From Nonlabens dokdonensis DSW-6 (GTDB lineage Bacteria; Bacteroidota; Bacteroidia; Flavobacteriales; Flavobacteriaceae), in NCBI RefSeq assembly GCF_000332115.1, contig NC_020156.1, positions 1,736,001 through 1,800,000 on the forward strand: a stretch of DNA of 64,000 nt, read 5' to 3'. Position 1 is the stretch's first letter. The number at the start of each line of letters is the position of its first letter. The notes under the pieces were generated by a model. It worked only from the letters and a program-made list of their open reading frames with translations, was not told where the DNA came from and made no database searches. Shown here in pieces: positions 45,826 to 54,525 of the stretch. The position numbers and the translations under genes are program-made.

Positions 45826-46938
45826 TTGGAACTAATAGACTTCTTTACAGATTACACGTTACGCACCATAACGCTGGGAACAGCTGTTTTAGGTGCTATT
45901 TGTGGTATGCTAGGAAGTTTTGCGGTATTGAGAAAGCAAAGCCTTTTAGGCGATGCGATTTCTCATGCAGCGTTACCAGGAATTGCTTTAGCTTTTCTAT
46001 TTACAGGACTGAAAGATTCTAATGTATTACTTCTAGGCGCATTAGTCAGCGGATTTATAGGAACCGTATGGATACGAGGAATCGTGACTAAAACTCACTT
46101 AAAAACCGACACAGCATTAGGACTGATTTTGAGTTTATTTTTTGGTTTTGGCGAGTTGGTTTTAAGTTATTTAAAAAAACAACCAGATGCAAATCAGGCA
46201 GGACTCGATAAATATTTATTCGGTCAGGCAGCGACTTTGGTAGAAAGTGATGTGCTGGTGATGATTATAGTTACTGGAATAAGTCTGGTCGTGATGCTGT
46301 TGTTTTGGAAAGAATTTAAATTGTTGCTGTTTGATAAAAACTATGCGATGACTTTAGGTTTCAATACGCGTTTTATTGATGGATTGATCAGCTTTTTTAT
46401 TGTTCTTGCTATTGTGATAGGTTTGCAAACCGTAGGAGTAGTTTTGATGAGTGCGATGCTACTGGCTCCAGCTGCCGCAGCGAGACAATGGACTAATAGT
46501 CTAGGTATGATGGTAATTCTTGCAGCAGTTTTTGGTGCTTTTTCTGGAGTTTTTGGAACTGCTATAAGTGCGTCTTATAATAATTTATCAACTGGACCAG
46601 TAATTGTTTTGGTCGCAGCAGTTTTTGTGGTGATTTCTTTTGTTTTTTCTCCAGGAAGAGGAATCCTTTTCAAACAAATAAGACTAATAAGAAACCGTCG
46701 TGATCTGGAACTAAAAAAGACCTTGTACTTTATGTACGGCATCGTAGAAAAACATCAAGATATTACCAGACCGCACTCGATTAGAATCCTTAACGGATTT
46801 CAAGGTTTTACTAAAGGAACTTTGAGCAAACTAGCCGATAAGAACTGGATTACCATTCAAGGACAAGACTGGGCACTTACTGAAGAAGGTTTTGAGACTG
46901 CGGAAAATTTATACAACAATAATATACCTGAATCATGA
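45826..46938 (+). CDS. Metal ABC transporter permease with C-terminal wHTH-like extension (1)
   Basis: The 370-residue protein is a TroC/ZnuB-type permease (about 8 transmembrane segments, 10-280; SLLGDAISHAALPGIALAF is the family block). After the membrane part it has about 85 extra residues (LKKTLYFMYGIVEKHQD through DWALTEEGFETAENLYNN) that look like a winged-helix domain of DtxR type. Start is a TTG, since no upstream ATG is in frame. Its stop overlaps the next gene by 4 bp. Confidence 0.9.
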   Translation: MELIDFFTDYTLRTITLGTAVLGAICGMLGSFAVLRKQSLLGDAISHAALPGIALAFLFTGLKDSNVLLLGALVSGFIGTVWIRGIVTKTHLKTDTALGLILSLFFGFGELVLSYLKKQPDANQAGLDKYLFGQAATLVESDVLVMIIVTGISLVVMLLFWKEFKLLLFDKNYAMTLGFNTRFIDGLISFFIVLAIVIGLQTVGVVLMSAMLLAPAAAARQWTNSLGMMVILAAVFGAFSGVFGTAISASYNNLSTGPVIVLVAAVFVVISFVFSPGRGILFKQIRLIRNRRDLELKKTLYFMYGIVEKHQDITRPHSIRILNGFQGFTKGTLSKLADKNWITIQGQDWALTEEGFETAENLYNNNIPES

Positions 46939-48092
46939 ATAGTGAGTTAGCCATTATATTGATCGCTTGTCTTACTTCGGTCGCTTGTGCGATACCAGGA
47001 GTGTTTCTTGTATTGCGTAAAATGGCATTAATAAGTGACGCGATTAGTCATTCCATTTTACCAGGGATTGTGATCGGATTTTTTATTACAGAAGATCTTG
47101 CTTCACCATGGTTGATTCTGCTCGCAGCTTTTAGTGGGATTATTACGGTTGTTCTCGTAGAAGCGATTCAAAAAACAGGATTAGTAAAAGAAGATACCGC
47201 GATAGGATTGGTTTTTCCTGCATTGTTTAGTATTGGAGTTTTACTGATCGCTATTTATGCAAATGACATACATCTAGATACAGATGCAGTTCTTGTAGGA
47301 AGATTGGAATATGCTGCCTTTGATAAATTGATGATTGATGGAGTAAGTTATGGAGCAAAAAGTCTGTGGACTATTTCTGCTGTTTTATTGCTTACTATTA
47401 TTTTACTTTTTGCTTTTTACAAGGAATTGAAATTAAGCACATTTGATATAGGTTTATCTTCTGCTCTCGGTTTTTCTCCTGTCATTATGCATTACGGATT
47501 AATGAGTGTCGCATCGGTAACTACAGTAGTTTCTTTTGATGCAGTAGGAGCGATATTGGTCGTTGCTTTAATGATCGCACCGGCAGCAGCAGCATATTTA
47601 TTGACTACCGATTTGAAGAAAATGATCTTGCTATCTGTTTTATTTGGAATCCTGAGTGCGTTAGGTGGCTATTATTTTGCTGCTTGGTTAGATGCTTCGA
47701 TTAGTGGATCGATAACTACTGTCTTGGGCTTGATATTTTTGTTGGTTTATCTTTTTGCACCATCCAAAGGATTGATTGCTGTTTTATTCAAACAAAAAAG
47801 ACAACGTATAGAAGTGTCTTTATTGACTTTTTTACTGCACTTAAACAATCACGATAGTAAAGAGGAAAGAAGAGTAGCACATTTACAAGAACATATCAAT
47901 TGGGGAAAAGTGCGTGCACAAACGGTTCTTGAACTAGCTGAAAAAAACAATATGATTCTTATTCAAAATCAAGTCGTTTCTTTGACACAGAAAGGCCTTG
48001 ATTTTACCGAAAAAGCTTTGGACTACATTATCACGAATAAAGACGAAAAGATCGAAGACATGAAAGATGATTTCTTTTTGTTTAGAGGATAA
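46935..48092 (+). CDS. Metal ABC transporter permease with C-terminal wHTH-like extension (2)
   Basis: Paralogue of the previous permease, 385 residues, with the same membrane core (VLRKMALISDAISHSILPGI, about 25-45). The C-terminal ~100 residues (ALLTF-type helix, then TVLELAEKNNMILIQNQVVSLTQKGLDFTEKALDYI) again resemble a winged-helix module and end with an acidic, Asp-rich tail (KDEKIEDMKDDFFLFRG). Both permeases are needed for the heterodimeric channel of the TroABCD-type transporter. Confidence 0.9.
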   Translation: MNSELAIILIACLTSVACAIPGVFLVLRKMALISDAISHSILPGIVIGFFITEDLASPWLILLAAFSGIITVVLVEAIQKTGLVKEDTAIGLVFPALFSIGVLLIAIYANDIHLDTDAVLVGRLEYAAFDKLMIDGVSYGAKSLWTISAVLLLTIILLFAFYKELKLSTFDIGLSSALGFSPVIMHYGLMSVASVTTVVSFDAVGAILVVALMIAPAAAAYLLTTDLKKMILLSVLFGILSALGGYYFAAWLDASISGSITTVLGLIFLLVYLFAPSKGLIAVLFKQKRQRIEVSLLTFLLHLNNHDSKEERRVAHLQEHINWGKVRAQTVLELAEKNNMILIQNQVVSLTQKGLDFTEKALDYIITNKDEKIEDMKDDFFLFRG

Positions 48093-48127
48093 TCGATCAC
48101 AGATCATGTCCATTCGATAGCATGATT

Positions 48128-48688
48128 CTATAAATCCAACTCCACAATCAAAGAATCAATTTGATCTTCAATCATATACGTAGAAGTTTTCATTCTGTAA
48201 TAAGATCCATTTTCAATTTCGTATAATCTACCCAAATAGAGAGCAAAGAAACTAGCTTCTAGACTACCATCCTCATAAGCCTTTTTAAATTGAGGATAGA
48301 ACTCTCTTCTTATTCCATCATTATTTGAATGATGAACGACTAAAGCAGGTGTTCTACTAAGAGTGTCACCATATGAATCTTTGCTTGGATATTCGTAATT
48401 ATCTAGATACCATCGTATTTTATGAAGATTTAGGTCATCAATAGAATCCATTTTATGAAACATAGCCATTTGCGCTGCGTTATCAGATGGGTTCAAATCC
48501 GTATTGTTACTCTCCTTTCTTACAGCTTGATCGGCATCAAATATTTCTTGAAGAAATTCTTTTCTCTCTTCTACCGTTTCTAATTTTTTAAATGATAAAG
48601 AGTCTATAGCTTCTCCAGATTCAGATGCTTTTTGTTTGCATGACATCAATAAAATTAAAATCATAAAAATTGGTAAGTACGGTTTCAT
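48128..48688 (-). CDS. Hypothetical lipoprotein
   Basis: The start at 48688 gives a lipoprotein signal (MKPYLPIFMILILLMSC); an earlier ATG at 48793 would run into the following hairpin and the neighbouring gene. The 186-residue mature protein has a long helical part (LQEIFDADQAVRKESNN) and an E/D-rich sequence; no family was recognised. Similar lipoproteins occur in Flavobacteriia. A strong hairpin (48736-48773) lies between it and the gene upstream on the same strand. Confidence 0.55.
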   Translation of the reverse strand: MKPYLPIFMILILLMSCKQKASESGEAIDSLSFKKLETVEERKEFLQEIFDADQAVRKESNNTDLNPSDNAAQMAMFHKMDSIDDLNLHKIRWYLDNYEYPSKDSYGDTLSRTPALVVHHSNNDGIRREFYPQFKKAYEDGSLEASFFALYLGRLYEIENGSYYRMKTSTYMIEDQIDSLIVELDL

Positions 48689-48735
48689 AATTTCTAATTG
48701 TTTTATTAAGTTGATATTACAAAGTATTAACTTCA

Positions 48736-48773
48736 CATCAAACGAGGTGGAATTAATTCTGCCTCGTTTGATG
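48736..48773. terminator. Hairpin with GAATTAATTC core, copy A
   Basis: Arms CATCAAACGAGG (48736-48747) and its complement (48762-48773) form a 12-bp stem around TGGAATTAATTCTG. No strong T run follows on either strand, so it may be a structured repeat rather than a true terminator. Confidence 0.55.
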
Positions 48774-48779
48774 TCGTAT

Positions 48780-49052
48780 TTATCGCAGATCATTTTTTAT
48801 CACGATACTTTTCAGAATCAATATTATAGGAATTAAAACTCCAAAAGCTAAAATGGAGGTAATAATAGTAATATTTAGAATCGTTGCGATGCCAAAGTAG
48901 ATTACCGTAAATATTATAAACCATAGTATAAACTTGAAGCCTGAAGCGATATATTTTTTACTTCTCTTATAATCTTGATAGTAGGCTATTGCTATAAAAA
49001 TAGACACAGGAGAAATGAGTAAAGGCAAAAACTGAAATAAAACGGAATTCAT
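48780..49052 (-). CDS. Hypothetical small membrane protein
   Basis: The 90-residue protein (start ATG at 49052, chosen because the earlier ATG at 49100 reaches into the second hairpin) has three hydrophobic stretches (about 4-22, 35-55, 60-83). No family was recognised. It is bracketed by two hairpins with the same GAATTAATTC core. Confidence 0.45.
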   Translation of the reverse strand: MNSVLFQFLPLLISPVSIFIAIAYYQDYKRSKKYIASGFKFILWFIIFTVIYFGIATILNITIITSILAFGVLIPIILILKSIVIKNDLR

Positions 49053-49103
49053 ATTGATGATAAAGCATAAATATCGATTTATTAATTTAGATATGTACAA
49101 AAA

Positions 49104-49129
49104 AAGAGGCAGAATTAATTCCGCCTCTT
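49104..49129 (-). terminator. Terminator of the enoyl-CoA hydratase gene; hairpin copy B
   Basis: On the minus strand, stem AAGAGGC/GCCTCTT encloses GGAATTAATTCT, followed by a run of seven T. It shares the GAATTAATTC core with the hairpin at 48736-48773. Confidence 0.75.
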
Positions 49130-49157
49130 GTGATATCTGGTAAATATTTATAAATTT

Positions 49158-49925
49158 CTAAAACTCAGCTTTACGCTTTTCTAAAAATGCATTAGTTCCT
49201 TCTACAAACTCATCGGTACCAAAACAAGAACCGAAATTATCAATTTCCACTTGATAACCATCTGTTCCATCTACAAAACCAGAATTTACAGCATCTATCG
49301 CTGCGCTTATCGCCATTGGGCTATTTCTCATTATTTTAGAAGCTAGCTTTTCACAAGTAGCAATCAATTCTTCTGGAGTTACCACATGATTTACAAGACC
49401 ATAGGATTGAGCAGTAGCTGCATCTATCATTCCTGCCGTCATGATCATTTCCATGGCGCGCCCTTTACCTACAAGTTGAGGTAATCGTTGCGTACCTCCA
49501 TAACCTGGTATCACACCTAATGAAACTTCTGGTAATCCTAATCTGGCATTATCACTTGCTACTCTAAAATGTGCTGCCATGGCAAGTTCGAGTCCGCCAC
49601 CTAAAGCATAACCATTTACGGCAGCAATAACTGGCGTAGAACAATTCTCAACAGCGTCAAAGAGTGATTCTTGCCCTTTTCCAGCAAGTCTTTTTCCTTC
49701 TTCTGGAGAGAAATCTGCAAATTCAGAAATGTCAGCTCCAGCGACAAACGCTTTCTCGCCACTACCAGTGAGAATAATTACTCGAGTGTCCACATCCTCT
49801 TCTGCAGAAGATATTGCTTGACTTAATTCTTCGATCGTTTCTTTGTTGAGCGCATTGAGTTTATTAGGTCTATTAATAGTGATTGTAGTGATTTTATTTT
49901 CAGTAGTTACTAGTATATTATTCAT
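49158..49925 (-). CDS. Enoyl-CoA hydratase/isomerase
   Basis: Crotonase-fold enzyme acting on enoyl-CoA in fatty-acid oxidation. The start at 49925 gives 255 residues; an earlier ATG at 49982 adds 19 residues unlike the family. Oxyanion-hole blocks AFVAGADISEF (about 62-72) and YALGGGLELAMAAHFRVAS (about 104-122) and the catalytic glutamates in the EVSLGVIPGYGGTQRLP region (about 130-146) are present. It is followed by a clear terminator. Confidence 0.9.
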   Translation of the reverse strand: MNNILVTTENKITTITINRPNKLNALNKETIEELSQAISSAEEDVDTRVIILTGSGEKAFVAGADISEFADFSPEEGKRLAGKGQESLFDAVENCSTPVIAAVNGYALGGGLELAMAAHFRVASDNARLGLPEVSLGVIPGYGGTQRLPQLVGKGRAMEMIMTAGMIDAATAQSYGLVNHVVTPEELIATCEKLASKIMRNSPMAISAAIDAVNSGFVDGTDGYQVEIDNFGSCFGTDEFVEGTNAFLEKRKAEF

Positions 49926-50000
49926 GATAGATATTTTGATGATTGAAACAAAAATAGAGCAAAATTTATAGTACAATGACAACTTAAGGTTAAACCCTTT

Positions 50001-50687
50001 CTACACAGATATCGCCATAGTTACAATAGATATTTTGATATCAGGATTTTTATGTAATTCTTTGGCGCAAAGGGCAAGCGTTGTTCCCGTAGTGATCACA
50101 TCATCTACTAATAGCACGTGTGTCCCTGGTTCTATTTTCTCCACAAGATCATAAGGAGACTGTGTTTCATCACTACGTTTTACTTGTCCTAATTGTGCTT
50201 GATTTATAGTGTTACGTTTTTTGATGAGTACGCTTTCGCGAAAGCGAGACCCCAAAGCTGCTGCCAGTTCTTTCCCAAAACCGTCTACTTGATTATAGCC
50301 TCTTTTTGCACGTCTTTTAGGATGCACAGGAACTGGAATTACCAGATCAATATCTTGAAAAGCTGGATCGTTTTGAAGCTCGGCAGCCATCCATTTTCCT
50401 AAAAAAGAACTTACTTCTTCATGACCACGGTATTTTAAATGATGGATTAATTGCTGTACCACACCTATTTTCTCGTAGTAAAAAAGGCTTGTTGCAGTTT
50501 CTACATTTACCCTTGCAAAGAAGAGTTCTTTCACTTTATCGTCTTTATCAAGATGCGTCAAAGCCATCGGGATTTCACTCCTGCAAGTCGTACAAATGAT
50601 CTGTTCGCCAGTAGTTAAGCTGCGATCACATCCCATACATACCTCAGGAAAGAATAAGTTAATAAAATCAGAAATCCACAATGACAC
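50001..50687 (-). CDS. ComF-family phosphoribosyltransferase
   Basis: The 228-residue protein has a double zinc finger (CMGC and CTTC, about 18-37) and the PRPP-binding loop VLLVDDVITTGTTL (about 193-206). ComF proteins assist DNA uptake in competent bacteria, though the biochemical role is not settled. Palindrome copy 16 is in frame and encodes SRFRES; in a different frame from the AFAKA copies. Divergent to the coiled-coil gene with a 45-bp gap. Confidence 0.85.
   Translation of the reverse strand: MSLWISDFINLFFPEVCMGCDRSLTTGEQIICTTCRSEIPMALTHLDKDDKVKELFFARVNVETATSLFYYEKIGVVQQLIHHLKYRGHEEVSSFLGKWMAAELQNDPAFQDIDLVIPVPVHPKRRAKRGYNQVDGFGKELAAALGSRFRESVLIKKRNTINQAQLGQVKRSDETQSPYDLVEKIEPGTHVLLVDDVITTGTTLALCAKELHKNPDIKISIVTMAISV
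50231..50246. repeat. Palindrome copy 16, inside comF
   Basis: Encodes RFRES in the third reading frame used by this repeat. Right flank AGAC is a partial match to the common context. Confidence 0.95.
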
Positions 50688-50732
50688 AAATTATTTTTTA
50701 GATTCGCACGTTATAAAGATAAACAACCTACT

Positions 50733-51614
50733 ATGGCACAGCAAAAAGACAACCGTTTTCTCAAAATATTATTAGCGATTTTTTTAATTGGTTTGATAGG
50801 CGTAAGCGTCTGGTCTTATAATACTTTTCAAGAGAATGAAGATATTAAGACTGCTTTAAACCAAGAGAAACTTAAAATTCAAGAAGATCTAAAAAACATT
50901 GAAGCCGACTATACTCTTGAAATTGAAAAAGGCAACGCACTAAGTGCAGATATCACTGAAGCTCGAGATCGCATCACCAGACTAGTTGATAGCGTGAGCA
51001 GGCTGGAAGGTGACGTAAAAGTGCTTTCTAGATTAAGAACTCAATTGAATACCATTAAAAAGGAACGCGATTTACTTCAAGATCGCATCAACACACTTGA
51101 AGTGATCAACGAGAATTTGACCATGGTTAATGATAGTACGCTTGCGGCATTGAATACTGAAATTATTAAAAACCAAAATCAGAATTCTACCATTGCAAAC
51201 CTGAATTCTAATATGGCAAGAGCGGCAACTCTCATTCCTACTAACTTTAAACCGGTAGGAGTAGTCATAAGAAACTCTGGAGCTCACAAAGAACATGAAA
51301 AAGCAAGACGTGTTGATGATATTAAGGTGTGCTTCACACTTCCAGAAAATCCGCTGGCGGCGACTGGAGTAACGTCTTTCTATCTTCAAGTTATCAATCC
51401 AGAAAATAACGTGATGGGAACTAATAAAACTGAGGAGTTTGATGGACAAAAGTTGACTTATTCTAAGGTGGTGCAGTTCAATTACAAGTCTAAAGAATTA
51501 GATCTTTGCGAGTTGATTAACGCAAACGAAGATCAAATTATAAGCGGTCGCTATAGAATTAATTTATATAATGGTCCTATACGAGTAAGCAGTAGTGAGC
51601 TGGAGTTGAGGTGA
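50733..51614 (+). CDS. Membrane-anchored coiled-coil protein
   Basis: The 293-residue protein has one N-terminal transmembrane segment (about 10-27, LKILLAIFLIGLIGVSVW), a long coiled coil (about 35-165, for example KLKIQEDLKNIEADYTLEI) and a C-terminal beta-rich domain (CFTLPENPLAATGVTSFYLQVINPENN, about 195-290). No family was assigned. Similar proteins appear in Bacteroidota. It has its own terminator. Confidence 0.6.
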   Translation: MAQQKDNRFLKILLAIFLIGLIGVSVWSYNTFQENEDIKTALNQEKLKIQEDLKNIEADYTLEIEKGNALSADITEARDRITRLVDSVSRLEGDVKVLSRLRTQLNTIKKERDLLQDRINTLEVINENLTMVNDSTLAALNTEIIKNQNQNSTIANLNSNMARAATLIPTNFKPVGVVIRNSGAHKEHEKARRVDDIKVCFTLPENPLAATGVTSFYLQVINPENNVMGTNKTEEFDGQKLTYSKVVQFNYKSKELDLCELINANEDQIISGRYRINLYNGPIRVSSSELELR

Positions 51615-51639
51615 TAAAAATCTAATTTAAATTCTTAAG

Positions 51640-51668
51640 AAAGCACGTTGCTAAAACGTGCTTTTTTT
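51640..51668 (+). terminator. Rho-independent terminator
   Basis: Arms AAAGCACGTT (51640-51649) and complement (51655-51664) with a short loop, followed by seven T. Ends the coiled-coil protein gene. Confidence 0.85.
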
Positions 51669-51721
51669 AGTCTATCATTTTAGGTTAGGACAGAGCTTTT
51701 AAAAATATTATTATTGTTACT

Positions 51722-52594
51722 ATGAATTTAGGCACTGTAAAAAACAGGAAAGCATTAAGAGATTTTTGGTACGGTCTTTCTCCAGATCGCAGGTATTTTC
51801 TTAGAAAAGTGTTTTTTTGGCCGTTAGATACTCTTGAAAAAATTCTAGGAAGGCGACATAAATATGTCCCATCACGTGGGGCAGTTTTTACAGGTGGAAC
51901 AGCCGGAGCAAGTAAATTTATTGAAGAAGCCCATCATCAATTACAGCTTTTACAATCCTATACTAATTTACAACCAGAGAATCATGTGCTTGATATAGGT
52001 TGCGGTGTAGGTAGAACAGCGATCGCTTTAACTGACTATTTGAACAAAAACGGTTCTTATAATGGTTTTGATCCAGTAGAAAATGGAATAGTATGGTGTA
52101 AAAAAGGAATAGGTGCCGATTACCCTAATTTTAAATTTACCCATGTAGATCTTTATAATGATTTGTACAAAAATCAAGGCGAGGATGCAGCGGTTTTCAA
52201 ATTTCCTTATCAGGATAGTAAATTCAATCTCTGTTTTTCTTTTTCAGTCTTTACTCATATGTCAATAAAAGAAATTCAGAATTATCTTTTTGAAATGTAT
52301 CGAGTGTCTAGTAAAGGTGCTGTTAACTTCTCTACTTTCTTTACCTATAATTCTCAAAATGAAGAATACATTTCCACTCGTGAGGGTTTTCAATTTCCTA
52401 TAAAACGAGATGGGTTTAGGCTCATGCATGAAGATGTAACAGCCGGCAATATTGCTATTGAAGAGGATTTCCTGTTAAACATGATATCAATCGCAGGATT
52501 TAAAAACGTTCAAATTATCCATGGTTTCTGGAAAGATCAAAAGTATACGGGAGATAAATTAGAATATCAAGATACAGTGATATTTGAAAAATAA
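51722..52594 (+). CDS. Class I SAM-dependent methyltransferase
   Basis: The 290-residue protein has the SAM-binding motif I HVLDIGCGVGRTAIAL (about 88-103) and later motifs typical of the Methyltransf_25/11 family. The N-terminal ~85 residues (SPDRRYFLRKVFFWPLDTLEKILGRR) form a helical region. No specific substrate can be named from sequence. It stands alone upstream of glyS. Confidence 0.8.
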   Translation: MNLGTVKNRKALRDFWYGLSPDRRYFLRKVFFWPLDTLEKILGRRHKYVPSRGAVFTGGTAGASKFIEEAHHQLQLLQSYTNLQPENHVLDIGCGVGRTAIALTDYLNKNGSYNGFDPVENGIVWCKKGIGADYPNFKFTHVDLYNDLYKNQGEDAAVFKFPYQDSKFNLCFSFSVFTHMSIKEIQNYLFEMYRVSSKGAVNFSTFFTYNSQNEEYISTREGFQFPIKRDGFRLMHEDVTAGNIAIEEDFLLNMISIAGFKNVQIIHGFWKDQKYTGDKLEYQDTVIFEK

Positions 52595-52611
52595 GGTAGT
52601 TTGAAAAACCT

Positions 52612-52627
52612 CGCTTTCGCGAAAGCG
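52612..52627 (-). repeat. Palindrome copy 17
   Basis: In the 85-bp gap before glyS. Left flank CT and right flank AAAT. Confidence 0.95.
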
Positions 52628-52639
52628 AAATACATAAAA

Positions 52640-52674
52640 TTTGCGCTAGCATTCCATCGCTTTTTCTATTTTTG
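52640..52674 (+). promoter_or_regulatory. glyS promoter, TTTG (-33) and TATTTTTG (-7)
   Basis: TTTG at 52640-52643 and TATTTTTG at 52667-52674 are 23 bases apart, the Bacteroidota arrangement. The -7 box ends six bases before the glyS ATG, so the leader is minimal. Confidence 0.5.
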
Positions 52675-52679
52675 CAGCT

Positions 52680-54224
52680 ATGGCAAATAACGATCAAGAT
52701 CAGTTTAAGAAAGTACTCTCTCATGCAAAAGAGTACGGATATGTGTTTCAATCTAGTGAAATCTACGACGGTTTAAGTGCCGTTTATGATTATGGACAGA
52801 ATGGTGTGGAGTTAAAGAAAAACATCAGAGAATACTGGTGGCAAGCGATGACACAGCTCAATCAAGATATCGTAGGAATCGATACAGCAATTTTTATGCA
52901 TCCTACCGTATGGAAAGCTTCTGGTCACGTAGATGCTTTTAATGATCCTTTAATTGATAATAAAGATTCTAAAAAACGCTACAGAGCTGATGTACTGGTA
53001 GAAGATTACTGTGAGAAACACCTTCAAAAAGCCAATAAAGAGATAGAAAAAGCAGCAAAACGTTTCGGAGAAGATTTTGATGCAGACATGTATCGGGAGA
53101 CCAATCCGCGTGTGATGGGTTACATGAAAAAAGCTACTGAGCCTACTGCAAGACTGGCAGAGTTGTTAGAGAAAGAAGATCTGACTGGTGTAAAAGCGCT
53201 GATAGAAGAACTAGGTATTGCCGATCCTGATACCGGTTCTAAGAATTGGACAGATGTGCGTCAGTTCAATCTCATGTTCGGTACTAAAATAGGTGCCAGT
53301 GCAGATACTGCTACAGAGTTATTTTTGAGGCCAGAAACCGCTCAAGGAATTTTTGTGAACTTCCTGAACGTTCAGAAATCTGGTCGTATGAAGATTCCTT
53401 TTGGTATCGCGCAGACTGGAAAAGCATTTAGAAACGAGATCGTTGCGAGACAATTTATCTTCAGACAGCGTGAGTTTGAACAGATGGAAATGCAATATTT
53501 TGTCAAGCCAGGAACAGAATTAGAGTGGTTTGAAATCTGGAAAGAAAAGCGCATGGCGTGGCACAAGTCACTAGGCATGGGCGAAGAGAACTATCGTTTC
53601 CACGATCACGAAAAGATGGCTCACTACGCAAACGCAGCGACAGATATCGAATTTGACTTCCCATTTGGTTTTAAAGAATTAGAAGGAATCCACTCTCGTA
53701 CGGACTTTGATTTAAAAGCACATGAAGAACACAGTGGTAAAAAATTACAATTCTTTGATCACGAGGATAATAAAAATTATGTTCCTTATGTTCTAGAAAC
53801 CTCTATAGGTTTAGACAGAATGTTTCTTGCCGTATTTTCTAACTCTCTAGTAGATGAGAAATTAGAAGGTGGCGGCGAGCGTACAGTTCTTAAATTACCA
53901 GCAGTTCTAGCACCGGTTAAAGCAGCTATTTTACCATTATTAAAGAAAGATGGATTACCAGAAATAGCAAATGAGATTGTAGACGAATTAAAATGGTCTA
54001 TGAATGTAGCTTATGAGGAGAAAGATTCTATAGGTAAGCGCTATGCGCGTCATGATTTGAACGGTACACCATATTGTGTAACGATCGATCACGATACTAA
54101 AGAAGATCATGCCGTAACAGTAAGAGATCGCGATACAATGAGTCAAGAGCGCGTTGCCGTAAAAGATTTAAAGAACTATCTAGAATCTCGAGTGAGTATG
54201 GCTACATGGTTGAAGAAGATTTAA
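52680..54224 (+). CDS. glyS: Glycine--tRNA ligase, dimeric type
   Basis: Attaches glycine to tRNA-Gly. The 514-residue protein is the single-chain alpha2 class II type: motif 2 FRNEIVARQFIFRQREFEQMEM (about 235-256), motif 3 in ETSIGLDRM (about 375-383) and a C-terminal anticodon-binding domain. The N-terminal block (YEYGYVFQSSEIYDGLSAVYDYG) is typical. Length fits Bacteroidota. Confidence 0.96.
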   Translation: MANNDQDQFKKVLSHAKEYGYVFQSSEIYDGLSAVYDYGQNGVELKKNIREYWWQAMTQLNQDIVGIDTAIFMHPTVWKASGHVDAFNDPLIDNKDSKKRYRADVLVEDYCEKHLQKANKEIEKAAKRFGEDFDADMYRETNPRVMGYMKKATEPTARLAELLEKEDLTGVKALIEELGIADPDTGSKNWTDVRQFNLMFGTKIGASADTATELFLRPETAQGIFVNFLNVQKSGRMKIPFGIAQTGKAFRNEIVARQFIFRQREFEQMEMQYFVKPGTELEWFEIWKEKRMAWHKSLGMGEENYRFHDHEKMAHYANAATDIEFDFPFGFKELEGIHSRTDFDLKAHEEHSGKKLQFFDHEDNKNYVPYVLETSIGLDRMFLAVFSNSLVDEKLEGGGERTVLKLPAVLAPVKAAILPLLKKDGLPEIANEIVDELKWSMNVAYEEKDSIGKRYARHDLNGTPYCVTIDHDTKEDHAVTVRDRDTMSQERVAVKDLKNYLESRVSMATWLKKI

Positions 54225-54431
54225 CTTCAACTCAAATTTTTAAAACCAAAAAGGCAAGTATTGTCTTGGCTTGTTTGGTTGATACCTAAGAAGTTAGAAA
54301 CTAGTCTTATAAAAAGAATCGAGATTTGATTTAGACAATGCAAACACAGATAGTTGGCATGTTAATCTGTCCAACATATATAATTTTTTTGAGAAACTAA
54401 CAGGCTATGTGTTCGTATTATATTTTGAAAA

Positions 54432-54458
54432 TGTTCTCGACTGCGCTCGAACTGACAT
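54432..54458 (-). repeat. REP-like element, GTTCGAGCGCAGTCGAGAAC type
   Basis: On the minus strand GTTC-GAGCGCAGTCGA-GAAC: 4-nt complementary ends around a GAGCG...GTCGA loop. The same plan is seen, degraded, inside the tRNA-like array at about 59612-59640 and 59911-59937. Confidence 0.6.
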
Positions 54459-54462
54459 TCTC

Positions 54463-54502
54463 TTTCAAATTCACGTTCAGGTTTAAGTTCAAATTCAAGT
54501 TC
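54463..54502 (-). repeat. GAAnTT-rich 40-bp dispersed repeat, copy B
   Basis: Reverse complement matches 19637-19676 at 35 of 40 positions; directly next to a REP-like element. Confidence 0.6.
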
Positions 54503-54525
54503 TATCTTTTCCCTAACTTCGCTCC

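Larger units (their letters stand above)
54225..54525. other. Intergenic region with two dispersed repeats
   Basis: A 301-bp gap holding a REP-like element at about 54432-54458 (TCGACTGCGCTCGAACTGAC core), and the 40-bp GAAnTT-rich element (54463-54502). A weak imperfect hairpin follows glyS (54244-54281). No gene was seen. Confidence 0.6.
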
